Part shown: one piece after another, positions 36,983-48,079 of the stretch
Position numbering within the stretch: position 1 is the stretch's first letter
Layout of the letters: every line of letters starts with the position of its first letter
Origin: Tillus elongatus
Lineage: Eukaryota; Arthropoda; Insecta; Coleoptera; Cleridae
DNA length: 64,000 nt
Assembly (NCBI GenBank): GCA_964006375.1
Contig: OZ023263.1
Span: 137,717,063-137,781,062, forward strand
Direction: 5' to 3'
Notes under the pieces: model-generated
Databases searched by the model: none
The model's input: only the letters and a program-made list of their open reading frames with translations
Told to the model about the DNA's origin: nothing
Made by a program: the position numbers and the translations under genes

Positions 36983-38600
36983 TACTTTAGATATACACTA
37001 GAAGGTCGCCATTTCACCATTTATACGGACCACAAACCTTTGACATACGCTTTTGAACAACGCGTCGATAAAGCATCTCCAAGGCAACTACGACATTTAG
37101 ACTTCCTAGGTCAATTTACCACAGACATTCGCTACATACCAGGTCCTACAAACATTCCCGCAGACTATTGTTCTCGCATTGAAACAATTTCACTTTCTTC
37201 CACTGTGTCACTCCAAGAAATTGCGCAAGCTCAGTCATCTTGTGAGGAACTCAAACACCTTCTGCAGTCTGAATCTTCCTCATACAAATTTCAAAACATG
37301 CCTCTTGACAACGGATTGAATCTTATTTGCGATTGTTCTTCAAAGAAACTTCGCCCATTCATTCCCCTCAAATTTCGCCGAAAGATTTTCGATTCTATCC
37401 ACAATTTATCTCACCCAGTCATATCAGCTTCCGTCGATCTGGTCCAGGATAGATTTTGTTGGCCCAAATTGAAACGCGATGTATCTCTTTGGTCTAAAAC
37501 TTGCATTCCTTGCCAGAAAGTCAAGATATGGAGACACACTTCCAGTGCCATTGGACAATACACCCCAGCCATGAGAAGATTCTCGCATATAAATGTTGAC
37601 ATTATGGGACCATTACCACCATCACAAGGTCAACGCTATCTGTTAACAATAATAGACAGATTTTCTCGATGGCCCGAAGCAATTCCATTGTCAGATATTA
37701 CAGCAGAAACAGTAGCGAACACTATTTTCTTCACTCATGCTGGATCTCTCGTTTTGGTGTTCCGCAATACATCACCACAGACAGAGGTAAACAATTCGAT
37801 TGCCACCTTTTCACACACCTCACTAAAACACTAGGTGCAGACCACATCAAGACCACAGCTTACCACCCAGCAGCCAATGGTGTAATCGAGAGATGGCATA
37901 GAGTTCTGAAACAGGCCTTGAAAGCTCATATGGACGAAAACTGGGTCGCTAAATTGCCAATTGTGTTACTAGGACTCAGATCGTACATAATTCCAGAATA
38001 TCGCTCAACACCCACTGAAATAGTCTACGGAGAATCAATCAAACTTCCTACCGACTTTTTCAACAGCACACAAGCTCATGATGTTCCACCACTTATATCT
38101 CAGCTAAAAGAAGACATAAGGAAACTTCGACCAGTACCTTTTAAACATCATACTGCAAAAAAGGTATTTGTCCATCCTAAGCTTATGGAAGCTCCTTTTC
38201 TTTTTGTTCGCATTGATATTCCGCGAAAAACCCTCGAACCAGTTTATGACGGCCCCTTTGAAGTGTTATCCCGAACTGACAAAGTCTTCAAAATCAAGTA
38301 ATCACACGGAGAAGAGACAATTTCTGTTGACCGTCTTAAACCCGCATTCATTCTTTGTGATAACGAACAGACAACTTTCCAGCCTCAGAGACATCCTACA
38401 GTGAAAGTCCAACACTTAGTGAAACTGAAAGTGACAGTGAAGTTCCCGTTCCCGTTCAAACTACATGCCATGGACGTAGAGTTGCGGTGCTATCGGGGCG
38501 GCAAGGCCGCGGACGAGCCCTGAGGGAACAAAAAAAATGGACGTAGAGTTCGATTTCCACGAATATACTTTAACTAATAGCGTTGTCACTGAGAGGGAAG
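36983..38600 (+). pseudogene. Gypsy B pol remnant: RNase H end and integrase
   Basis: Frame 36962-37834 gives [17 protein letters not shown] and RQLRHLDFLGQFTTDIRYIP (RNase H end), then the HHCC finger (HNLSHP ... CIPCQK) and catalytic Asp in [13 protein letters not shown]. At about 37740 a one-base frameshift moves to 37669-38301, with [17 protein letters not shown] (second Asp) and [14 protein letters not shown] (Glu). A stop at 38299-38301 precedes further recognisable sequence (ETISVDRLKPAF). The coding part is then interrupted by a 53-bp insertion at 38484. Confidence 0.9.
38470..38550 (+). mobile_element. 53-bp retroposed insertion with 14-bp target duplication
   Basis: ATGGACGTAGAGTT occurs at 38470-38483 and again at 38537-38550. 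The 53 bp between them end in GGCCGCGGACGAGCCCTGAG, GGAACA and an A run, the same 3' end as at 7182-7213. This is an extremely 5'-truncated, poly(A)-tailed retroposition event. Confidence 0.85.
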
Positions 38601-38602
38601 TA

Positions 38603-38917
38603 TGTGGCGGTGGTTGCGACCGCAGTGTTTCCGTCAACACTACTCTATGTTTCTGCATTTGACAGCTAAACGTTGCGTTACGTTATGCGACAGCCAGCTG
38701 TCAAGAACTACCGCATATAAGATACACCAGGCGATCTCTCTCTCTCTCTCCTCGCTACCAACCGCTACAGTGAACTGCTATGTACTCGTGTACTGTTGTA
38801 ATTGTTATTAAAGTGTATTATAGCTAAATGTATCATATAGTTTATTCAGTTAGTGAAGTAATAAAGTTATATTAAATGTTTACGTATGGATTTAATATCA
38901 ACAAGTGCAATTAACAT

Positions 38918-38922
<5 letters not shown>
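38603..38922 (+). repeat. Gypsy B 3' LTR
   Basis: 320 bp, TGTGGCGG...CATCCGCA, preceded by the polypurine-like GAGAGGGAAGTA (38591-38602). It contains a (CT)n stretch (about 38735-38750) and a run of AATAAAG-type signals near 38860. Confidence 0.75.
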
Positions 38923-39011
<89 letters not shown>

Positions 39012-39120
39012 TATCGATAACTCAAAAAATAATTGGCCGATTTTAATGAAATATGCAAATAACAGCTATGACAACCAAATTTCAGGTACGTTTCTACTAT
39101 CCAACTTACCCTAGGTACCA
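38923..39120 (-). repeat. Right (TA)n and flank of the (TA)n-bearing repeat split by three elements
   Basis: (TA)n to 39009 is followed by CGATAACTCAAAAAATAATT and GGCCGATTTT, which matches the flank after (TA)n at 59193-59230. With the hairpin at 23389 on the other side, this completes one minus-orientation copy of the repeat. Confidence 0.6.
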
Positions 39121-39160
39121 AAATTCAGATCTCTAACTTAAATGGAAATAAACTCAAAGA

Positions 39161-39200
39161 CGCAGCAAGTGCGTTATGGTAGTGAATTTTCATAGAAATG
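39161..39200 (+). repeat. MITE end GACGCAGCAAGTGCGTTATG
   Basis: GACGCAGCAAGTGCGTTATG followed by GTAGTGAATTTTCATA is the terminal sequence of the MITE at 59984-60302 and of the truncated copy at the window end. A diverged inverted end lies at about 40745-40778. Confidence 0.55.
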
Positions 39201-39344
39201 ATCTGGCACCAAATATTTTATTATAACTTTTTTTTATTGTAACATAGAAATCTGAGTTTTTGTGTATAGTTTACTTTTTATATCGTAAACCTACCCACCA
39301 AATTTGGTTACCATACCTTTTTTATTTTTTGAGATAAATTTTTT

Positions 39345-39725
<381 letters not shown>

Positions 39726-39799
39726 TAGGCATTTTAAGAAAAAAAAAATTGGGTGCCCTGGTGATCAGAGGAAAGCACAAGAACAAAATATTTTGTGTG

Positions 39800-40452
39800 G
39801 TTAACAAAACCAATTCGATATTACATCCAACGGTTAAGTTTTCTTGACGCAAAAACGTCAAGAAATAGCAGAAAAAATATTTTGAAAATTTGTCTTCTTC
39901 AAACGTCAAAGTCGCGATATGAAACGTCAAAATTTGCAATTTTCAGACAACGAATTTGGAACAAATACGGATAATGTAGACGATATGTCGTAAGAAGTGT
40001 GTTTTACAAAGCCTTAAGATTCCGCTTCAACCATCATTGTCCTTCATTTTACTAAAATATTTTCAGGAAATCCATTTCAAATAGACCCTCTTTCTGATGC
40101 TTCCGCAGTAGTTTCAGCTATAGAGTTTATGGTTTAATAGTCTATATTTTAGCAAATTTTCGTAGAAAACATCGTGTTGAGAAGACCGCGACTTATGAAT
40201 TTTAAAAAGATTTCTTCAAATGACCGCGAACTAGAACCCCAAAAACCCATATACGGGGTAAGTTTCAGTTTTTGTCTATTTATACATATACAGGGCGGTG
40301 CTTTTTCAGGGCAACTCTCAATACATCCGTTATTATACAAGATATGACAAAAAAGTATTTATGTTAATTATAGGGTATCTCGAGCTGTACCTTGTAAACT
40401 TATTTTGACAATCACAGGCTCGCCCATAAGTCGTTGGTGATACACACTTTCT
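39800..40452 (-). repeat. Partial (TA)n-bearing repeat copy, inverted
   Basis: AAACGTCAAAGTCGCGATAT, TTCATTTTACTAAAATATTT and ATTTCAAATAGACCCTCTTT match the outer part of the copies at 46030-46490 and 59480-59760. It ends with CCCATAAGTCGTTGGTGATA (also at about 59883 and, inverted, 46635). No long (TA)n is left here. Confidence 0.6.
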
Positions 40453-41287
40453 TTTTTTAATAGAACACCCCCTTTTATTGCATTTTTGTGTTTTCCAGCG
40501 AATTATAATGCATGTTTGTAAAAAAAAAAATTATATCGTTCATTGTTTTTGAGTTATTTCAATTGTTTTGCAACTTTTCACGTTTTTGGCACATACTTGA
40601 AACACATATCACAAATTGTGAAAGGGCGTTTTTATCAATAGATAGCGGAGCCCCATGAAGATGACGCATTCAGAGAGCTTTTTGTTTATATTTACTCGTC
40701 GAAAAAATCGAGCTGCCGCATACGGACGCATTTAGTACAAATTCACTACCATAACGGACTTCTTTGTCCCGAACTTTTTTTAATTCATGCATGTTGTCCA
40801 TTGTAAAAATATTATGTCCCCTAAATTTTTTCTGCTGTCACTTCTGTCATTTATGTACCCTGTCTCTGTCTATTGTCTATTATATTATATCAAACTTGTC
40901 ACTTGTCATCAGTCATCAGCAAAACTGCAATCAAAAATCTGGATTTTGATTTCCATTTTCCATACTAAGTCTAGGTCTAAGTAGTAATAGTGATTCATAT
41001 TAATATTTGTACATAAATAAAAAGAAAAGTAACAATCTGAAATCAAACATAATGAACATTCCCTGGAAACAACCTCATTCAGACAATTCAGAGTTATAAA
41101 TATTTCATTGCTATTACCTTATGTTGAAGACTGTGATTCGTTTGGTGGAGTAACTCGGCATCTACGTGGCCTCAAACGTTATTGTAGCCAAAATATGTTA
41201 TAGGATATATACTGATTACGAAAGGTAGAATGTGTTTTATTGTATAAATATATTATATTGAGAATAAAGGCTGGAGAAGGTACAATA
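40453..41287. other. Region upstream of the TJAP1-like gene
   Basis: No coding sequence is recognised. If 41288 is the true start, the promoter and 5' UTR of that gene lie here. A diverged MITE end occurs at about 40745-40778. Confidence 0.4.
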
Positions 41288-41305
41288 ATGGCCAACAAAT
41301 GTAAA
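41288..41305 (+). CDS. First coding exon of a TJAP1/Pilt-like gene
   Basis: ATGGCCAACAAATGTAAA encodes MANKCK and is followed directly by GTGAGT, a strong splice donor. Splicing to 41922 in phase 0 gives MANKCKECGCTCKKC, a Cys-rich start that makes sense as one unit. ATG context and donor are visible; the pairing with the next exon is inferred. Confidence 0.6.
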
Positions 41306-41331
41306 GTGAGTATAAATATGGCATTAATCTG

Positions 41332-41338
<7 letters not shown>

Positions 41339-41394
<56 letters not shown>
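41339..41394. repeat. (TA)n in TJAP1-like intron, left of the palindrome
   Basis: A pure TA run of about 55 bp ending where the palindrome begins. Confidence 0.95.
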
Positions 41395-41396
<2 letters not shown>

Positions 41397-41723
41397 TTAA
41401 AAAATTGTGGGAAAGCCGTCAGTTGCAAAATAAAACTCTTTATTAAAAGCCGAGCTTTCGGAAAAGTTTATTCCATTTTCAAGGATCTAACGTGAGTTTT
41501 ACTATAACTAATTATGAAAATACAAACATGAACAAAACCGTTTTTTAAAATTTGACTTCAGTCAAATTTTAAAAAACGGTTTTGTTCATGTTTGTATTTT
41601 CATAATTAGTTATAGTAAAACTCACGTTAGATCCTTGAAAATGGAATAAACTTTTCCGAAAGCTCGGCTTTTAATAAAGAGTTTTATTTTGCAACTGACG
41701 GCTTTCCCACAATTTTTTAAGAA
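41394..41723. repeat. Perfect 330-bp palindrome in TJAP1-like intron
   Basis: Left arm 41394-41557 and right arm 41560-41723 appear to be exact reverse complements with a 2-nt centre (TTTGACT-TC-AGTCAAA). The sequence includes AAAGCCGAGCTTTCGG and GGATCTAACGTGAG. It is transcribed within the predicted intron 41306-41921 and would fold into a 164-bp stem. Confidence 0.95.
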
Positions 41724-41753
41724 AATAACACTATTACCGTCACGAAAACTTAA

Positions 41754-41899
<146 letters not shown>

Positions 41900-41921
41900 T
41901 ATTTATTTTATTCTGATTCAG

Positions 41922-42133
41922 GAGTGTGGATGTACTTGTAAAAAGTGTATAGCTATCGATGCTGATGTTCAGCTCCATGTTGAGATTGAAAATTTGAAAC
42001 AGAAACTTTTGGAACGAGAGCACCATATTGTTAAAATGGAAACAAATTTTTTGAACGAAGCAAATAAATTTCCCAATGGTGAATTAAGTGCACTTAAAGA
42101 AGAACTCTTGACCTGGCAAGATAAATATAAACG
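41922..42133 (+). CDS. Second coding exon of a TJAP1/Pilt-like coiled-coil gene
   Basis: It is preceded by TTCTGATTCAG (acceptor) and followed by GTAAGT at 42134. The 212-bp exon encodes ECGCTCKKCIAID, then IENLKQKLLEREHHIVKMET, NEANKFPNGEL and LKEELLTWQDKYKR, ending in phase 2. The coiled-coil heptads and the ..EEL..W.DKY.R end resemble the segment just before the conserved coiled coil of tight-junction-associated protein 1 (Pilt). No stop or frameshift is present, and it is the cleanest host coding sequence in the window. Later exons are not found, so the gene probably continues beyond the window across a large TE-filled intron. Confidence 0.65.
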
Positions 42134-42232
42134 GTAAGTCATATTCAAAAGTTAACATTTTAAAATTCCTAGTAAAGACTAGATAGGTACGGCAATCCTT
42201 TAAGTAGACTGGTCCTGTCAAGGCATACAGAA

Positions 42233-42682
42233 TTGGCGGCGCTCGATACGTGTACAGCGTTGCCAGCATGTGCTTTCTATCCTCTCGCCAGCAAAATAAT
42301 AAATAATTAATGTGTTACGTTCAAGTTTAGAACAGAGTTGTAAAATGAATACAGGCAGGCCACTAGCCATTTACAGTGAGAGTTCATTTAGCAGAAGTAA
42401 TTTATATTATGTATTGTTATGAATTTGCTTAAAATATGTCACTATGGTTGTATGGTGCATTCAAAAATTCATTGTGTCCAAACAACTCATTTTTTTTATA
42501 AAAGTCTGTCATCTTAATAAACACACCACACTCTATTTACGTGAATTAATGAAAAAATGCAGCACAACCAGTTGTACCCGAAGTTGGCTGTAACTTAATT
42601 TTTTTTAAATGGGAGTGATATGTTTTTTTTTTTCAATTTCCGAATAGATCAGATGATTCTACACCAGACTTCTGTTTCATAC
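42233..42682 (+). repeat. Shared module upstream of the Tx1-like LINE
   Basis: GCTCGATACGTGTACAGCGT, CAGGCAGGCCACTA, AGAGTTCATTTAGCAGAAGT and AATAGATCAGATGATT all recur, in the same order and inverted, at 58727-58285. Identity is roughly 85-90% by eye. Here the module ends about 30 bp before the first LINE frame. Confidence 0.75.
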
Positions 42683-42713
42683 CCCCCCTCCATCAACACA
42701 TTCGCAAAAACCA

Positions 42714-42959
42714 ATGGGACCAGTGTACTATAGCGAAAAACTACACAGCTTGATAACATTAATCAATGAAGCCAGACCCATGGCAAGACATCGCGCGCTA
42801 AAGGAGAGACTAAAAAGACTGATGACATCACTCTTGAAAGGACTTCGAAATGAAGGCGAATCAGTAATAACACCACTAGGCTCACACAGTTCATCACAAC
42901 AGTCTCTGAGTACATCGTTATCTGTAGAAAGTCAACTTAGTAACATAAGTAGTACCTAA
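42714..42959 (+). pseudogene. Tx1-like LINE ORF1, C-terminal remnant
   Basis: An 81-codon frame with KERLKRLMTSLLKGLRNEGE and a Ser-rich tail. It sits 28 bp before ORF2, so ORF1 identity is inferred from position. The N-terminal part is missing or diverged. Confidence 0.5.
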
Positions 42960-42987
42960 TAATTCTACCAAATAATAAATAGCATTT

Positions 42988-43611
42988 ATGCAACACAAAC
43001 AAACATTAAATATAACAACGCTAAATGCCAAGAGCTTACGAACAGATTTTAAATGGAACACAACGGAAAACTTTTTGAAACATACAAGTCCAGATATCCT
43101 TCTTCTTCAAGAAACAAATATTGATTACCTTCCAGCCTGCAGCAATAATCTATATCAATATCAATTTTGTATTGACACATGCACATCTGATTACTCAGGA
43201 ACACTGATAGCTATACGCAAGAATTCAAATTTTAAAATTGTCCAGACAAGTATAATCCATAGATCTTATGCACAAAAAATTGTGGTCAAAGATTCTAAAA
43301 ATACCTGGCAGATTTTCTGCACATATATTCCAAGAAATCAAACTTTGGCGCGCAATGTACTTCAAAACCTAAAATTACACTGCTTGCAACAAATAAGGGA
43401 CCACCCCGATCACTATATTATATTAGCTGGTGACTTTAATTGTACAACAAATCCTGCATTAGACAGACATATCTCAAAAGAAAGAGACTCAAAATTGTCA
43501 CAAGACCTGACCAAGTTTATCAACGAATCTGAACTAGAAGATTGCTGGAGATTTTTTCACAGAGACACACCTTTATTTCACAAACCTCACCTAGATCAGC
43601 CTCTCGTTTAG
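42988..43611 (+). pseudogene. Tx1-like LINE ORF2: endonuclease domain
   Basis: APE-type endonuclease: TLNAKSLRTDFKW at the start, LLLQETNID with catalytic Glu, ILAGDFNCTTNPALDRH with Asp. The frame ends at 43611, but the SRLDIIYCS ... SFSDHLAVTV end of the domain continues in another frame from about 43600, so a single frameshift separates endonuclease from the rest. Confidence 0.88.
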
Positions 43612-45977
43612 ACATAATATACTGTAGCCGAAACCTACTGCAAACCTTAAAAACCTGCTATACTCAGTTGTCATTCTCAGATCATTTGGCAGTCACAGTC
43701 GAGTTTCAGAAAACATCCAGTACACAAAAAAAATGTCCGTACTGGAAATTTGACAACACTTTACTAGATGATTTAGACTACACTGAATACATGGAAACAT
43801 ATCTTAAAAACGAAATAAAAAATTTAACAACCACTCATTTGGTGGATGAGTGGGAAAAATTAAAAATAAGAGTTAGAGATATAACAGTATTATACACTAG
43901 GCAAAGAGAACAGAATGAGACATATGAGCTTAAATATTTGCAAAAACTTGTTTCGGATTTAGATTATCGATATGCAGAGGTTGATCCAAAGCTTGAAGAT
44001 TTATACAAGTTACAACAGAATACCAAAGATGTGTACAAACGAAATACAGAGAAGAAGCTTTTGAGGTCAAAATTTGAGAGGCTCGTAAGTCAGGATATCC
44101 CTACAACAGACAATTTTCTAACATTCGATTCATATAAATCCATGACACATCTTCGAACACCCCATGGCATTGTGACCGATATCCGCCAAATATCAACCGA
44201 AGTTGTTCGACACTTCGAGCAGAAACACCAAGAAAGTTCTTCTTCCAGACTTAGTGAAGGCAATATTCTGTACACCAACATACAAAAAATATCAGATAGT
44301 GACAAACGAATTTTAGATAAACCGTTTGACGAAGAGGAGATACTTGCGGCCTTGAAATCGCTTAATAAAAATAAAGCCCCATGTATAGATGGAATAACAC
44401 CGGAATTTTACCTCAAATTTTGGCATTTGCTTAAAAAATGCTTTTCCAAGCTAATACACGAAATACACCAGCGAAATGAACTACCCAAATCTGCAAGAAA
44501 GGCAGTTATCTCACTAATGTACAAGAAAAATGATCCATTTGAATTGGAAAACTGGAGGTCAATCTCCCTCATGACAACAGATTACAAAGTTATTGCAAAA
44601 GTTTTATCAACAAGACTATCTTCTGTTATAGTTTCCGTGATTGGAGATGACCAAAGCTACGGAGTTCCTAAGAGAACAATCTACGACTCACTGCATCTGC
44701 ACAGAGATATTCTTCACTACGCTAATGATCAACAGTTGCCCTTAGCACTGCTTAATCTTGACCAGTAGTCCGCTTTTGACCAGGTTAATCATCAGTACCT
44801 ATTCCATATTCTTAGCTTAATGAACTTTGGTGAAACTTTTACCAACCTAATTAAAATCCTATACAGTATCAGCCATGTAAGAATAGGTAACATATTAACA
44901 CGAGAATTTAAATTTTCTAAAGGTATTCGCCAGGGATGTCCTCCGTCAGGATTACTGTACATAATATCAATGGAACCCTTTCTGGCATTATGCAGAAATG
45001 ACCTACGTGACCTACGAATTCCATCGTCTTATAGAAATCTTACCACCACCGCCACAATAGACCTAAGATCGCGGTGGAGGGACTGGAATAGCCCACTCAC
45101 AATAAAATCTAATCTAATCTACCACCACCGCTTATGCTGATGACGTCTCTATTTTCATTTCTAATGAAGGTGATTTCCCCCGCTTTAACAAAATATTTGA
45201 TATATATTCAAATCAGTCAGGCGCAATCCTTAACAAGGAGAAATCACGAGGATATTGGACAGGCTCTTGGAAGAGGAGAATTGACAGACCACTGGGATTT
45301 GACTGGTCAACTAATAGAATCAGAGCTCTTGGTATCACCTTGTCACACGATTTAAAGCAAGACGTTGATTATAATTACGAACTTGTGACGCAAAAACTCT
45401 TACAAAAGTTACAAAAGTGGTCGCTAAAAAAAATACACTGTCTATAATCGGACAAAAAGTAGTAATTAATCAGTATGTAGCACCTATTCTGTGGCATACA
45501 TTGCAGATTATCCCGTTTACGAGTAAACAGCTAGATAGTCTCCAAAACATGGTAACTGACTTTATATGGAAGGGAAAACATTGGGTCTCAAAAAAGGATC
45601 TATGTGTTCCGATAAAAAATGGTGGGTTAGGTTTGGTACATATACCTTCAAAAGTGAGAATGTTCCGATGCTGGTTACTTAATCGATTGATCGAAGCAGA
45701 CAATAAACCCATGTGGTCAAACATTTTGAACCATCTAATAGAATCAGGCAATACCCTTGGATTATCATGGCAATATTTGTTTGTAAACAACATGAGACAA
45801 TATTCCAGAGAAACAAGTCCATTTGTACAGTCGCTGGTTGAAGCTTGTGAAATTGACGTTTTGAAAATTACGAACTATGGAAATTCCATAGAAGATATCA
45901 AAAATATGCCATTAGTGATGTCAAAACTAAACGACGTGGGCATTAAACATGCATCATATTTTGATAAAAAATGCTAA
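43600..45977 (+). pseudogene. Tx1-like LINE ORF2: reverse transcriptase and C-terminal region
   Basis: 43600-44765 runs through LNKNKAPCIDGITPEFYLKF and SMTTDY-type fingers/palm motifs to LALLNLDQ, where TAG (44766-44768) replaces a Lys before SAFDQVNH. 44820-45040 gives RQGCPPSGLLY. The sequence then holds a 67-bp insertion (45053-45119), after which AYADDVSIFISN (45131 onward) carries the catalytic YADD. From 45417 to 45977 the C-terminal region is open (LSIIGQKVVINQYVAPILWH). Several frameshifts exist between 45140 and 45417. Confidence 0.88.
45041..45131 (+). mobile_element. 67-bp retroposed insertion with 12-bp target duplication in the LINE RT
   Basis: TACCACCACCGC at 45041-45052 is repeated at 45120-45131. 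The 67 bp between them end in AAAATCTAATCTAATC, a short tandem-repeat tail as left by some LINE-mediated insertions. Removing insert plus one repeat restores continuity up to AYADD. Confidence 0.85.
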
Positions 45978-46029
45978 CATGCATAAACTTAACTAAACCT
46001 ACGACGAAAGCATCAACTTAACTAAACCG

Positions 46030-46486
46030 CCAGCCAAAGCATCAGAGAAAGGGTCTATTTGAAATAAATTTTCTGTAAATATTTTAGTAAAATGAAAGGC
46101 AATGACGGTTGAATCTGAAACATAAGGGTTCGCAGAACACTCTTCTTGCAACATTTTCTTTTCACTATCCGTATTTGTTTCACGTTCTTTGCCTAAACAT
46201 TGCCAATTTTGACGTTTTAAATTGCGAGTTTGACGTTTTGAGGAAAACTCCAAAATTTGTTTCTTTAGCTGCCCGTTTCTTTATAATACAAATACGCGTA
46301 CCAAATTTGGTTGCCCTCACTTTGTTATTTCCGGAGATATACATTCTTTTAGAAAGAAAACACAAAATTTTCCGGGAAGACCTGGTCCGATTTTCTTGGC
46401 TAACGAACTTATCCAAGCCACTTGCAAAAGGGAGGTACTCATCAAATTTGATCAAGATCGGTCCATTATTTTTTAAGTTATCGGTA

Positions 46487-46580
<94 letters not shown>

Positions 46581-46616
46581 GGATCTCCCCATTAGTGAAT
46601 TTTTTAAAGAAAATTC
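46030..46616 (+). repeat. (TA)n-bearing repeat family copy
   Basis: It starts GCATCAGAGAAAGGGTCTAT and passes through CCAATTTTGACGTTTTAAAT and GGAAGACCTGGTCCGATTTT to TTATCGGTACGATA, (TA)n (46490-46576), GGATCTCCCC and the hairpin TTAGTGAATTTT..AAAATTCACTAA. The GAAACTGAC..GCGCTCATTTG segment between (TA)n and hairpin is deleted here. Confidence 0.75.
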
Positions 46617-46829
46617 ACTAAAAAAGAAAATTTGAATCACCAACGACTTATGGGCCAGCCTGTAATTGTAGAAATATTTTTTTAAGATGTAGCTCAAGAC
46701 ATGCTATAATTAATGAATACAATTTTTTTTCGTATCTTGCATAATAACGGATATATTGAACTTTAAACATTTTGTATGGAAATTCGACAAAAATGATATA
46801 CCATTAACTGATAAACTTTATAGCCAACA

Positions 46830-47340
<511 letters not shown>

Positions 47341-47344
47341 ATGT

Positions 47345-48000
47345 ATGATCTCAGAAATGCAGGATAAAAATGAAATCCTTAAAGAAAACAACAAATTACT
47401 CACTGAAAAAATCAATCAAGTAAACAAACAGCAGAAAAAAACATCCGATGATAATCTATATGAAAATGATAAGAATAGATTGGTCAACCGGAGGGAGATA
47501 GGCGTAGTGGTGACGTCGCAGGGGAGCGGGAAGAAAGATCCCAAAGTTCTCACTGATGGTGTCGATGTCAACAATGTCAATGGTGGCTCTGGCCAAACCA
47601 CTGGCGGACACACAACCCATGACGGCGGTGCTCGGCGGGGACCCGTATGCTGGAGTGGGGATGCATAATTTTCGTCGAACTCATCTGCGTGTCTACGTCC
47701 AGAATCCTCGTAGCTTAAAAAATAAACTCGAACAACCGTATAATGCTTCAGCTTCCTGCGAGTACAACGTCCTCGCTTTCACCGAGAACTGGCTTAAGGC
47801 AGGTATTGACGACTCTGAAATTGCGCCGCCTAATTATATAATATACAGATCTGACAGAAAGTTTGAACTAACGGGGCTAGCGAGAGGTGGCGGTGTATTG
47901 CTGGCCATTAGCTCGCAGTTTAGTGCACGCCACATTGACATTTTTGCTCTGGATTTGGACAGTGCACCGCTCATTGATGTTATCTGTGTTATGATCACCG
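47345..48000 (+). pseudogene. Jockey-like LINE: ORF1 remnant and start of endonuclease
   Basis: 47345-47668 has a Lys/Gln/Asn-rich coiled coil ([20 protein letters not shown]) and a Gly-rich end. In another frame (47640 on) RVYVQNPRSLKNKL, LAFTENWLKAGIDDSEI and LTGLARGGGVLLAIS form the first half of an APE endonuclease with catalytic Glu in TENW. The sequence loses similarity after about 48000. Confidence 0.75.
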
Positions 48001-48079
48001 TCGACGATGTCTCTGTTCATCATAATCATCATCATAATTTGGTGCTTTGTAACGATCACGTTTGGTTACTGCTTTAATT

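Larger units (their letters stand above)
42714..45977 (+). mobile_element. Tx1-like (L1 group) LINE, inactive
   Basis: 42714-42959 is an ORF1 end; 42988-43611 plus 43600-44765 and onward is ORF2. The reverse transcriptase style (WRSISLMTTDYKVIAKVLST; GIRQGCPPSGLLYIISMEPF) and the C-terminal FIWKGKHWVSKKDLCVPIKN and GGLGLVHIPS are those of the Tx1/L1 group. No poly(A) is visible; after 45977 the next repeat begins at about 46030. Confidence 0.8.

Noticed and set aside
44839..44870. CTGATGA occurrences elsewhere (for example near 42831 and 55659) as further hammerhead ribozymes
   Set aside because: No stem II and no GAAA at the right distance follow them.
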